Shown here piece after piece: positions 35,806 to 45,963 of a DNA stretch of 64,000 bases. How positions within the stretch are numbered: the first letter of the stretch is position 1; each line of letters opens with the position of its first letter. The position numbers were made by a program, and so were the translations under genes. This DNA comes from Petrosia ficiformis (Eukaryota; Porifera; Demospongiae; Haplosclerida; Petrosiidae). The stretch spans positions 26,711,466-26,775,465 of the forward strand of contig OX345636.1 in NCBI GenBank assembly GCA_947044365.1, in the 5' to 3' direction. The notes below the pieces were generated by a model. That model did no database searches. It was not told where the DNA came from and saw only the letters and a program-made list of their open reading frames with translations.

Positions 35806-36006
35806 ATGATGAACATAACTACTGAAATGAAAGACTTAGAGCAGTCAAAATATATTAACCATTTCTTTACGTTCAACAGTAAGGTCTCCAGCATTTTAGA
35901 TAACTACTTATTCAATAAAGAAATAACAAAGAGTGGATTGACGAGAAAAAGAGAACCTGAAAATATTATCGAGACAAAAAACATAAAAAGAGGCTATAGA
36001 GTTTGA
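35806..36006 (+). CDS. Small-ORF family copy G (66 aa, tail altered)
   Basis: It starts with two adjacent ATGs (MMNITTEMKDLEQSKYIN), followed by SKVSSILDNYLFNKEITKSG and an altered tail IIETKNIKRGYRV. As in copy C, loss within the AAAAGTAAAAAG run changes the end of the protein. Upstream are ATCTATAAAAGG and the leader TTCATTATTTCATAGCATCT. No domain was recognised. It may be a decaying copy. Confidence 0.38.
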   Translation: MMNITTEMKDLEQSKYINHFFTFNSKVSSILDNYLFNKEITKSGLTRKREPENIIETKNIKRGYRV

Positions 36007-36649
36007 AACTGCAAATAATTTCAAGTTTAAGCTTGTTCATGAATAAGGAACTACTACAGCTGCCAAGATACAGTGAAAGACAAGGAAGCAGCAGATATTC
36101 AGAAAGAAATAACTTTAACTTAAAGAAAACTGTATTTTAGTATTATCATTTGCTGATAATAATTATTATGATTGAATGAGCAGTGAATCTATGATATTAA
36201 TTGGAATGGAAAATTAATCTGTCACTGTCTATGGTTTTGCACATTAAACACTATAATTATAATACCTAAGAAGGGAAACCTGAATTTCTATTTTTAAAAA
36301 ATCCATCCCTGAAAGTGTGCTAATAAAAGGAAGCGGTATAAAATTGAGTAGGTTTTTTAAATTAATTTTTGTTGTAACATAATTATATTCCAAATATGTA
36401 TGCTAGTGACTGCACACATTCACCACTGTGATGTTTTCACTATTTTTGAATTATTATAGATAGCATTTTCGTGATCATGACCAATGCTTAATATACATAT
36501 TTTACCTAATATACTCCCAATAAAATACTAGTATTATGTACCCTTTACCAGTTTTATGTATATCTATTGGTACTGCTATTACATAGTTAAGACAATGTAA
36601 TGTAACGATCACGTTTCCAACAGTATTTAGGTTCTGTATTACTCTTCAA

Positions 36650-36769
36650 TCAACTTTTGGTTATTTCCTCATTGAATAAGTAGTGATTTACAATACTGGA
36701 TACCTCATTATTGGAGTTAGAAGAATGGTCAATGCTTGACTGCTTGAAGTCGTTCTTTATGTTTGACAT
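36650..36769 (-). CDS. Small-ORF family copy K, short form, inverted in its unit
   Basis: Read on the minus strand it gives MSNIKNDFKQSSIDHS, then SSIVNHYLFNEEITKS, and the same in-frame TGA as copy J, for 39 residues. Its neighbours keep plus orientation. The upstream flank (about 36300-36450) matches that of J, and just right of the ATG the unit's downstream flank CTTGTTCATGAATAAAGAAC continues on the plus strand. Only the ORF segment is flipped, which separates it from its promoter-like leader. Probably not expressed in this state. Confidence 0.35.
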   Translation of the reverse strand: MSNIKNDFKQSSIDHSSNSNNEVSSIVNHYLFNEEITKS

Positions 36770-37548
36770 CTTGTTCATGAATAAAGAACTACTACAGCTG
36801 CCAAATGATAGTTGGTGAAAGACAAGAAAGTAACATTATGGACATTGGCATAATAATTGATAAATTATCTAGACATCACAGTGCTCATGCATGGTTGTGA
36901 TATAATTATGTTAACAACGAAATCATAGTTATTATAATATTGTATAAAGTTTATTATTATTATTAATAATTATTATTAATATTATTGACTATTGGCAATC
37001 TTATAATGTATTTTGTATTATCAAAGACATCTTTACAATAATAAAGAATTAAGAAATTGTCCTCATGATCAATAGATGAAGTTAATACCTCCTTACCATG
37101 CTCATCATCTATCAATTATATAAGTCTGTATACTAAATTCAACAAATAGCTTAATTAATATGTAATTGCACACTAGTCTCACTAGTCTCACTCATACAAG
37201 ATCACTGAGGATTGCAAAGAACACACAGAATTATCTAAAATGTTAATCCTGAACATGCACATATGCAATATTTATATAAAAAAAGAATTGTGGAAATATA
37301 TCATGTACTGTAACTGCATGTATATGTGCATGATCACATGTATGGCACCTTGCATGCATGCATGCACCATTTGTGCACATGTTTGTTGGTGTGCGTGCTT
37401 GCATGCATGCATATACGCAATTATGCAGACATGCATGCATGCATGCTTGTTGCTTGTAGCTTATTCTATAAAATATTTCCTCAAACTGAAAGTTTTTGAT
37501 TATTTCATATATAGCTGCTCTCGAGATCCCAGTAATCAACAGAATAAG

Positions 37549-37722
37549 ATGTCAAACATAACTACTGAAAAGAAAAAGTTAACTGATATTGACCATTCTT
37601 TTGCATTCAACAGTAAGGTTTCCAGTATTGTAGATGACTACTTATTCAATAAAGAAACAACAAAGAGTGGATTGAAGCAAAAGAGTAAAACTGAGAATGT
37701 TGTTAAAGTGAAAAGAAGCTAA
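37549..37722 (+). CDS. Small-ORF family copy H (57 aa, tail altered)
   Basis: The ORF opens MSNITTEKKKLTDIDHSFAF, followed by SKVSSIVDDYLFNKETTKSG and an altered tail TENVVKVKRS. Like copies C and E it lacks the LEQST codons, which defines a subfamily. The leader and TCTATAAAATATTTCCTC lie upstream at about 37460-37548, with strong TGCATGCATGCA tracts at 37345-37445. The basic tail is shortened. Function unknown. Confidence 0.4.
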   Translation: MSNITTEKKKLTDIDHSFAFNSKVSSIVDDYLFNKETTKSGLKQKSKTENVVKVKRS

Positions 37723-38559
37723 GACGACTATAACTGCATTGAAATCATTTAATTTTAAAGCTTGTTCATGGATATAGAGCTACTACTGTTTGCTGAATGA
37801 CATAGGTGATGAAAGATGAGGAAGGAGCATGCAGGTATTCTGAAAGAAGAGACATTAAAATGAAAACAAACATTTTCTCATGAACACAAATCTTTGTTTT
37901 TTGTTTGATATAATAATAATTATTATTTACTTGTTAGAATTTGAAGAGTGAATTTATGGATATTGAAATTGTAAGTTAATCAATCAATGTCTATAATTAT
38001 AATTATAATTATATGTAATGTTCCAGATTACACATCATTATTCCTCACTAGAGAAACCTAATATTGGAATGCAATAACAACAAACCTTTTCACTTATCAA
38101 TAGCACACTATAATGTGTTATGATTACCAATATATATAATGATTGTGACTGATATTATTCTTATTGTTATCACCTGGTTAACGTTCCATTATAATGTATT
38201 TTGTATTATCTGAAACATCGTTATGTAACATTCTTATTACAAATTATACTAGACATTGTACTCAATAGTTGACAGTTGAACTTCTTTATTATGCAGGCAG
38301 TCATCGATTATCAATTTTTTAATGCCAAAAAAATCTTGTCAAGAAAAGAAAAATGTATCTTAATATTTAATTGTACACTAGTCTCACACACAAGATCACT
38401 GAGGATCACAAAAGATCACAATGAACTTACCAAACTGTCGTTAAATTATAAACAGTGGTAATTAAACTATGTTCAATCAGAGTCATGGCACCATATTGTT
38501 TTAATGTAACACAACACTAAATATTCCTGCTTCTTCCCCAAAATACAGAATAATAATAA

Positions 38560-38700
38560 TTACGCGCCACACCCTTTAATTGACCGAGCGCTCGAGCCCA
38601 AAGGAACGACATAATTATATATATACTACGCAAACTCGCGTAAGTGACACAAAAATATGTGACCAAATTTGCAAAAATCAGGCTTATGGGATAAAATGTC
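38560..38700. repeat. Dispersed-repeat end: ACGCGCCACACCCTTTAATT
   Basis: This is an inverted partial match to the dispersed repeat at 2470 and 13560, and it marks roughly the right edge of the array. Beyond it, GTAAGTGACACAAAAATATG also matches about 2372-2390 in reverse. Confidence 0.45.
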
Positions 38701-39290
38701 AAAATTGATTTTTTGTATTACCTGAATACAGTATTCAATTAGCTCCAGAATAAAAAATATATGATACATCCCAATCACATGAAACACAAAGCTACAGCCG
38801 GGAATTAAACCATTGTAGTCACAAAACCTTCATGTTGCAATTAAATCAATCATTAAAAGTAATGATTAGAAACTTTTTTAGGAGTGGCTAGTGAAGCACA
38901 GAGATGTCTCCAAACTTCTCTGAAGGTATGAGTGAATAGCTAAGTTGTTAATGAAGCTTTTAATGTCTTGTAGATAAGAACAGCAGTGAAACCAGTAGTA
39001 ATTAATTGCTAAACTTCCGAATTTCTAATTATTGCGCAGATAATTTCCAGTGCTTCCTACGCCACTGGGGTAATCAGGGGTACACAATCTTGAAGTCATA
39101 TCTGGACCATTCTAAGCTATCAATATTCGGCCACCCATTTTTGTAAATAGTAGGGTAGATAAGACAGTGGGTATTATAAGACGTTATAAGATATATTTAT
39201 TATACTGCTTGTATAAACTCACCAAAACAAGTCCTCATGACACATACAAAATTTTAATGATGTACATACAAGCATAATAGGGGTTTGGGT
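38701..39290. other. Spacer without recognised gene
   Basis: No exon or mobile-element end could be identified. Confidence 0.35.
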
Positions 39291-39299
39291 GGGGTCTTG

Positions 39300-39870
39300 A
39301 AAGAGAGCGAATGGAAGTGTGTCGATTTCATGCATACCAGGTCCTGCTACAATTCTTACCAACGAAGAAGAAGATAGATTATGTAAATATATAATACAAA
39401 TGGCTGACATGGGTTTTGGATTGACAACGGAGGATATTATGAGCATAGCATTTAAGGCTGAGAAGAGCCATCGTAAGCACCTTTTAGTAATGGAATGGCA
39501 GGTCTAGGCTGGTTGGAGGGTTTCATATCTCGACATCTGCAATTACATATTCGAAAACCTCAGCCACTGTCTTATTGTCGAGCTTTATGCTCAAATAAGA
39601 AAACCATGGGGGAATTTTTTGCAGAGCTGGGGTAATTTATGGATGTCTCAATTTAATATTAAAACCCATGTTAGTTTATAATGTAGATAAAACAGGACTC
39701 TCTCTGTGTGTGGTACACAGCTCTCGGAAGTTGTGGCCTCAAGTTCGGCGTGACGTTTATTCTCTTACATCTCGGGAAAGGGGTAAAACCCATACTGTTT
39801 TATCTTGTGTATTGGCTTCTGGCCAAGCTTTCCCTCCTATATTAATTTAATTAGTTTAAATATCCTTGTG
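39300..39870 (+). pseudogene. pogo/Tigger-like transposase remnant
   Basis: Three pieces in different frames follow the order of a pogo-type transposase. First is a CENP-B-like helix-turn-helix start (GPATILTNEEEDRLCKYI...MGFGLTTEDIMSIA). Next is AGLGWLEGFISRHLQL...LSYCRALCSNKKTM, read after a one-base shift near 39500. Third is the start of the DDE_1 domain, MLVYNVDKTGLSLC...SLTSRERGKTHTVL, ending PPILI. The rest of the catalytic domain is missing. D in NVDKTG would be the first catalytic residue. Two frameshifts, an in-frame stop and the 3' truncation make it non-functional. Degenerate basic sequence at 39915-40000 may be its C-terminal end. Confidence 0.8.
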
Positions 39871-40811
39871 GTACATGATACAGCTGCCTGAATAGCTACT
39901 AAACAACAGAATCAGAAAGAAGTACATGATAACAGAGCTAAGAAAAGGATTTTTAAAGTGGGTGATAATAAGTGGTGAAACCAGCCAAACTACAAAAAAA
40001 AACAAAAAGTTCCCGTTTCAGAAGATTTCAATGCACCTATTGCTGACAGTTTAGTAGACATACAAGAAACAAGAAACACCTGAAAGTGAAGGCAGTACAC
40101 TACCACTTCTGCATCATTCGTTGAGAATGTACTGTCCCCCTGATTGTTATCAACCAGATCAGCACTGACTTATAGTTTTGGCCATCTTAAAGAGGGTGGA
40201 ATTTAGTAATAGGTGTATTAATTTTGTACTATTTTGCAATATTTTATATCTTTGTGTGGTGTTAATTATGTGTCATGCTTCTAATTGTCTGTAGAGCTGT
40301 CCAGAACATTCTATACTTATCATGTGCTGTCTATGTGTCTTCTTCCTATGTTATTGTTCAGTCACTGTAGCCTAGTATTTTAGTTTTGTACTTTATTTAT
40401 TGTTGTATTATATATTCAAATAAGAGTTTCAAGTTATTATAGTCATGATGCCATTATAAATACTTTGTACCCACTACATTAACTGATGCAGAATAATTAT
40501 GTAGTTGTCTTTGTTGCCAAATAACTGAGTGTAATCTTTGTGCTGCTTCTTGCTAAATTAAATTATGAGGTTGCAGAAATTTCAAACATTTGCCAGATAA
40601 CAGCTACTTTGAAGTTTTATAAGTGACATGAAACATTAAATATTATTTGAGAATAGGACTTCAGCTGGCTTCAGCAGCATGACCATGCAACTTTCATATG
40701 TAATCACCAATCGTTAACAGGACATACATCCTGTCACATGACATTCATGATTCCATAATAATGTACAAATAGGAAGAGAGTAGTTCATCAATTTCACAAT
40801 AATTCTTCATA
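39871..40811. other. Spacer upstream of the fibrinogen-like gene
   Basis: Apart from possible pogo tail remains (to about 40150), nothing was recognised. The last few hundred bases presumably contain the promoter of the following gene. Confidence 0.4.
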
Positions 40812-41828
40812 ATGTATTTTATAATACTTGTAATTCTGATTACTGATTCAGAACTAATTGCTGTCAGTAATGGAGATGATAACTACTGTATGAGTGATTG
40901 TAATAGTCAACGTCAACCCTCACTATATGAACAGCATTGTTGTAATCTCAGGAACGTTGGAAATACTATTGAGTTTAAAGATGGAAAGTTATTTACAAAA
41001 ATCATTTGCCCCTCCAACCTACCAACTTCTTGTTTCCAGTTCTACAAGTCCTCCTGTGCAGATATATATAAAGATAATCCTGATGTTAAATCAGGATATT
41101 ACAATATCATACTGACTAATGGAAGTATTGTCACTGTCTATTGTGACATGGATGGAATCAACTGTGATGAAGAGGGAGGATGGACAAGAGTGGCTTACCT
41201 CAACATGACTGAACCTGGTACTATTTGTCCCTCTGGATTGACACAAACAGGATATATCAATATCAATCATGATGTTTGTGGACGACCAAATACTTCTGAA
41301 GCAGGTTGTGACTCAACCTTCTTTTCCACCTATAGTCTAAATTATATCAAAATCTGTGGACATACGAGAGGATATCAGTATCATGCACCTGATGCGTTTG
41401 GCACAGGAACAAGTGACATTGACTCATATTATGTTAATGGTGTTTCTATAACATACAGTAGTAATCCTCGTCAACACATATGGACAGATGCAGCAGGATT
41501 GACTGAAACACGCCTAGATATATCTGGTTGTCCATGTAACAATGGTAGTTCTGGATCTCCTCCCCCTTCTTTTGTTGGTAGTGATTACTATTGTGAATCA
41601 GGTGTACAGCAAGTTTGGTCTCCAATTCTTTATGTTGATGATCCACTATGGGATGGACAGAATTGTAATGGACCTGAGTCTACTTGTTGTACTACTCCTA
41701 ACATGCCTTGGTTTCTTAAGACATTGAATGAGACTACTACTAAAAACATTGAGTTGAGGGTGTGTAGTAATAGTGGGCTACCTGATGAAGGCACACCTCT
41801 GGATATAATTGAAATATATGTTAAGTAG
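40812..41828 (+). CDS. Secreted fibrinogen-like (GGWTRVA) protein
   Basis: This intronless 338-residue protein starts with a hydrophobic signal peptide (MYFIILVILITDSELIAVSN), so it is probably secreted. Residues from about 75 on resemble the first part of a fibrinogen-related domain: CADIY, GYYNIILTNGSIVTVYCDMD, then EEGGWTRVAYLNMTEPG. A cysteine-rich region follows (CGRPNTSEAGCDSTFF, KICGHTRGYQYHAPDAF, CPCNNGSSGSPPPSFVGSDY, DPLWDGQNC) with IELRVC near the end. Proteins of this layout form large families in sponges and some other invertebrates, and are discussed as recognition or adhesion molecules. The typical fibrinogen calcium-binding C-terminus is not evident. Ligand and role are not shown. 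The frame is intact, and this is one of the clearest host genes in the window. Confidence 0.85.
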   Translation: MYFIILVILITDSELIAVSNGDDNYCMSDCNSQRQPSLYEQHCCNLRNVGNTIEFKDGKLFTKIICPSNLPTSCFQFYKSSCADIYKDNPDVKSGYYNIILTNGSIVTVYCDMDGINCDEEGGWTRVAYLNMTEPGTICPSGLTQTGYININHDVCGRPNTSEAGCDSTFFSTYSLNYIKICGHTRGYQYHAPDAFGTGTSDIDSYYVNGVSITYSSNPRQHIWTDAAGLTETRLDISGCPCNNGSSGSPPPSFVGSDYYCESGVQQVWSPILYVDDPLWDGQNCNGPESTCCTTPNMPWFLKTLNETTTKNIELRVCSNSGLPDEGTPLDIIEIYVK

Positions 41829-42126
41829 TGGTATGACAATATAATGACCACTTTTATATAGTTAACTAAACCTGTAAAGCATCATTTACCATTAAAAGCA
41901 ACTAAAAAGTAACAATTAATCAACATTGAATTTTTAAGACCTGTGTGCATGCAGTGTATGTGTGTTATGTCATTCTTGAAGTTCTTGTGATCCAGACTCC
42001 TCCTCTATTGTGCATGAGTATACAGTTTTCACAGCAAACCCTAATTGGTATAGTACTATGGTTTCTACTTGACAACAGCTAGTGATAATTTAATACTTTT
42101 GTGTTACCATGGTATAAAATACATAT

Positions 42127-42250
42127 AGTCCTGTTTATATATAGGCAGTTATGAGCATATAACACCTTTGAGATAATTAATCTTGGGCTACGCCCTTGAC
42201 CAATTATCTTGCTGGTGTCAGATGCCCATAACTGCCTCTAAGCAGGGACA
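42127..42250. repeat. Palindromic MITE, copy 1
   Basis: The left arm (GTCCTGTTTATATATAGGCA, GTTATG, ATAACACC) pairs with the right arm (GGTGTCAGATGCCCATAACT, GCAGGGAC). The centre is CTTGGGCTACGCCCTTGACC. A partial second copy lies at 45830-45915, on the other side of the Crypton pseudogene. Confidence 0.8.
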
Positions 42251-42604
42251 TATCTTATATATACTTGTATAATGGTGTGTGGATGTATCAAAGGCAACAA
42301 CAGGGCAATATATTTCATATTGACATCTGTGGTTAATATATTGGCCTATTGTATTTATAATAACTGTGATAATCAACAGAAAAGAGAATATAATAATTAT
42401 ATGTACAATACAGGTACACCTGAACCATTTACTAGGTAGCCATATTGATAGCAGTATTAGCAGGTTGTTGCATTAATAGCCATGGATAGTTTGAGGAGAA
42501 ATGTTGATGGGACAGCTATTTAAACCAGCAAACATGGATCCATAATCAGACCTTTCTTTCGAAATGATTCGGTTCTGAAAAACATCCACTGAATCACTAT
42601 GACA
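42251..42604. other. Spacer without recognised gene
   Basis: Nothing was identified apart from its position downstream of the tyrosine-recombinase pseudogene on the minus strand. Confidence 0.35.
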
Positions 42605-43091
42605 TTACACTTTCTCTCTATCCATTTCAGCCATGAAAGTACTACCTGAATTAGCCATTACTTTAGAAACAGCCTTCAATTGTTTGACAGTACGCCTTTC
42701 ATAAATTTCTAAAGCTTTGCTTGATTTATGACGATTGACACTCTTTATAAGTTTCTGCGGTACACTTGCAGCGACAATGGCAGAAGCCCCTGTTGCCCTA
42801 AGACTTTGGTTGGTTTTTTTCTCACCAGCAAGGTATTTTTCCCAATTGGGGTGGCCTGAAACCATGGTTTTGTATGATCATCTGGTTTAGCAGCAAGAGG
42901 TTTGAGATAAAAAAAATAAAGTGCATGTTTCTCAAGGCTGTGGAAACTTGCTGAAATAAAGGTCAATTAAATACACTGGACACCATTGACTGGCTGAATG
43001 ATTTGAGTACTGAGTAACAATTTTGTTTCCCTGCATATCACTACCAAATACTCTAGGGTAATTCTGTTCTTGGATGCATACATAGTAGTCA

Positions 43092-45265
43092 CACTGTTAA
43101 AACATTGGATTAACCATTACTCTTTAAAGAGAGTTGCAGCAGCCGGGCAAATAAAACTCTTCAAGGGAGTAAATCTTATTACTCCAAAAGAATTGTGGTA
43201 ACACCTTTTCAGAGTTGCAGTAATTGAATAAAGTAATTGACATAATTCCATGAATGAAGTAATTGACATAATTCCATGCTCCTACTATTCAGCTCCTGTT
43301 TCCAATTCGGATACACTGAAGTAAGAAACAGGCCAACCATCATTACAAATGCTACCATTAGTGGAGATGACAATACCCTGAAACAGAATGGTGTGTTGTG
43401 TGTGCGTGTGTGTGTGTGTGTATTCTACCATTCATTTCTAACTCTTACCTTCAAACAGTTGCTATTCTGCCATTTTGTACAGTAATTCGGTATCCAAGAA
43501 CTTCTTAGATACCAAATTTTGTTTGTTCCTATACAATATCATGAAATCACTTGTTATGAAACATAATGTAGTTTTTAAGTTCCATCTGTTTATATTAGCA
43601 GAGATTCTCTGTACATGTTCTGTTATATATATACATGTACTCTCTCTGATAATATAATAGATTTTACTTCAATCCTTGGTTTTATTCTTATTTTCAAGCA
43701 TCTCAAAGCTGGTTGCTTGGACGCTACCTTCCATTAATGATTGGAGAAAAGATTCCGGAGGATGGATGTGCTTCACCCTTCTTCTGAACATCATGCAGTA
43801 CCTGTTTGCACCAAAGCTCACAGAAGATGATCTGGCCATACTGCAGGATATGATTATGGAACACCACCAAACTTTTGTGAGCTTGTACCCGGATCAGACA
43901 GTCATTCCAAAGCAAAACTACCTGATTCACACACCAAGACTTATTCATCAGTGAGAACAATACGTCTGTGCAATCTAAATGTAGCTGTTGATATCTACAT
44001 TTTGTTATAGGTATGGACCACTTGTTCATTTCTGGACAATGAGATTCGAGGCCAAACACAAATATTTCAAGCGTCTAACAGCTGCAGTTGGAAATTTTAT
44101 CAACCTGCCGTATACCCTGGCAATGAGGCACCAGTTTTTACAGTGTTACCTTCGTTTGGAGAGCTCAGAGGATCTCAATATTGTGGAAGTGGGAAAGGGT
44201 AATTTCAGTATCATAGAAGGAGAAAAAGTAATGATGAATGATTCTAATTGATGTCACTACATCTGATTTGGACTACCTGATTAACTTGCAAGGAAATGAG
44301 ATATACTGGTATGACATGTACATTAAACAATGTGTATATATGTTGTGTTTGTTATCTCATATAGGCTATAGGCTATATGTACAATGTACATACATGTATG
44401 TGTACATGTGTATGTCTAAAATAATACTGTGTACATTAATATGCACACAATGCGTGTGATGTGTCATGCTGCTTACATGTACATGCATTCATAATTACAT
44501 TTTGTCTGTATTTTACTCAGCCCAAAGTGGGTCACAGTAAGAGGTGTGACTTACAAGAAAGGAAGTGTCATGGCTATCAAACTTTCTGAGTCATGATCAA
44601 TCTTGGAAGATGATCCTGTATTTGGGGGAGTTGAGGAAGTTTATGTCGTTGATTCATGTCATGTCTACCTGTACGTAAAACTGTTCGAGACATTGTACTT
44701 TAACAAGCATTATGCATCATACATCATAAGGACTACGCAGACTCATCAGCTTGTTGCACTAGAAGAATTTTTTATCACATTTACCTCTACATGCACATAA
44801 AATACCTTCATTTTCTAATGAGTTTTGTGTTGTACCCAAATTTCATTTAATGTAGTAAGACAAAATAATTAAGTGTATTATTAATTTTGAATCATGATAA
44901 CAAAGTTTAATTTATTTCATTTTAAATTTCTATTAATAAAGTAATTCAAATGTTATCAATCACTAACACTATCAAGTCTACATTTGGCTCCTCCTACATG
45001 TATAATTATAATCATGATGCTATACTGGACTAGTTGCATTAAACATTTTAACAGTTAAAAGTTGCTTAAAGTTAGAATTTTAATCACACTATTATGCAAA
45101 ATCAATTATTGATGTATTTTGTTTATAATTATGTAATTACTCCAGTATTGCTAATTACTGTTACTACCCTGGAGTTATCTTTACTCGGGTAGTAGCTCAA
45201 ACTCCACATTCAAGAGTAAACAGGTTACTCTGCATAGTTACAGTTACTCTGCATTTTTAACAGTG
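43092..45265. mobile_element. CACTA (EnSpm-like) element inserted in the recombinase
   Basis: The 2,174-bp element is bounded by CACTGTTAAAA at 43092 and its inverse TTTTAACAGTG ending at 45265, the classical CACTG terminus. Repeated AGAGTAAC/GTTACTCT blocks lie just inside both ends, as expected for subterminal repeats. Flanking CA dinucleotides fit a 2-bp target duplication. Deleting the element with one CA restores the reading frame of the surrounding recombinase remnant. It carries only a damaged 3' part of a transposase gene. Confidence 0.75.
43690..44800 (+). pseudogene. CACTA-type transposase C-terminal fragment
   Basis: Coding blocks on plus resemble the C-terminal half of animal EnSpm transposase proteins. 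They are: GWMCFTLLLNIMQYLFAPKL...NYLIHTPRLIHQ (to about 43950); then, after an intron of about 55 bp ending ATAG at 44010, YGPLVHFWTMRFEAKHKYFK and NFINLPYTLAMRHQFLQC; then PKWVTVRGVTYKKGSVMAIK near 44522-44582; then EDDPVFGGVEEVYVV. An in-frame TGA at about 44594 lies between the last two. The N-terminal part and the catalytic core were not found inside the element. It is therefore a non-autonomous, decayed copy. Confidence 0.7.
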
Positions 45266-45829
45266 CAGGTTCATACTCTCGGCGAAATTGTGATGGACTT
45301 AAAAAATGCTGTTCAGACAAAAGGCTTTTGTCAACATAAAAAATACAGCTCTTACTAATGGTTTGGGTGACTGTATTCCAATTGACCCAGTGTTCTACAG
45401 CTTCTCCTACTCCTTACGCATAAAAATAGCAGCATGTTTCACATTGGCACCAACTTCCTCTTTCCTAAGCTTTCTAGAAACATTATCATAAGCACTTCTT
45501 TAGTCTCGAAATTCTGGATCTTTCTCGTCCAGAAAATTAGGACAGTCTTTGGACTTAGAACGAGAGAATCAAAGTAATCCAGCCAACAGTTGATACAAAG
45601 TACTTCGAAGGATACGGTTGCCCATCTACTTACCTGCATTCAATGACAAAACAGGAAAGCCAGTAGTTGAGCTTTTCAGCAGACAGGAAATCTGATCACC
45701 ATCTCTCTGTTTCTGCCATTGTGGAAACACACGAAGTACCCAATTAGTGTTTCTAGTTGTATTCTCTGGAGCACACCCCTTACAAACTTTCGTCATCTCG
45801 TTTGCAGTGAGTGGAGAGGCAAATCACCC

Positions 45830-45915
45830 TTCAGATAATTTATCTTGGGCTACCCCCTCAACCAATTATTTCGCTGGTGTTATATGCCCATAACTGCCTT
45901 CAAACACAGGGCTAT
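45830..45915. repeat. Palindromic MITE, partial copy 2
   Basis: It shares GATAATTTATCTTGGGCTAC, CAACCAATTATTTCGCTGGT and GCCCATAACTGCC with the copy at 42127-42250. Only the inner and right parts remain. Confidence 0.7.
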
Positions 45916-45927
45916 ATCCTACACATA

Positions 45928-45930
<3 letters not shown>

Positions 45931-45962
<32 letters not shown>
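45931..45962. repeat. AC microsatellite
   Basis: About 16 tandem AC units. Confidence 0.95.

Positions 45963-45963
<1 letters not shown>

Larger units (their letters stand above)
13590..38530. repeat. Array of a roughly 1.5-3 kb unit carrying a small ORF
   Basis: Most of this 25-kb region is diverged copies of one unit. Its order is: GCACACTAGTCTC...CACAAGATCACTGAGGATCAC; AACATGCACACATGCATG; TGCATGCATGCA-rich tracts; TCTATAAAATATTTCCTCAC; a leader ending CAACAGAATAAG; the small ORF; CTTGTTCATGGATAAAGAAC; CAGCATGCAGATATTCTGA; CCCTCACTAGAGAAACCTAA. Copies are mostly on the plus strand; those at 13.6-15.4 kb are inverted. Some units lack the ORF. An ISL2EU transposon has inserted at 29,380. Stretches between the listed ORFs are these unit flanks plus AT-rich microsatellites. 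No known gene family was recognised. It could be a tandemly amplified gene or a decayed repeat. Confidence 0.75.
42605..45830 (-). pseudogene. Crypton/ZMYM-type tyrosine recombinase, split and broken
   Basis: On the minus strand the pieces run from about 45830 down. They are: TNWVLRVFPQWQKQRD; RILRSTLYQLLAGLL; KEEVGANVKHAA...SPKPL...FFMLTKAFCLNS; then, after the CACTA insertion, DYYVCIQEQNYPRVFGSDMQ; LYFFYLKPLAAKPDD; and the catalytic end NQSLRATGAS, NRHKSSKALEIYERRTVKQ. This matches the Crypton-derived recombinase domain found in KIAA1958/ZMYM-like proteins, with R, H-x-x and the Tyr nucleophile visible. In-frame stops (for example KE*EKL* and AGK*MGN) and a frameshift make it a pseudogene. 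The split at 43092-45265 is a clean insertion. Confidence 0.75.

Noticed and set aside
41446..41851. Antisense frames inside the fibrinogen-like gene
   Set aside because: Shadows of the clear plus-strand coding sequence.
43724..44059. 111-codon minus-strand frame
   Set aside because: Antisense of the CACTA transposase fragment, which has clear family motifs on plus.
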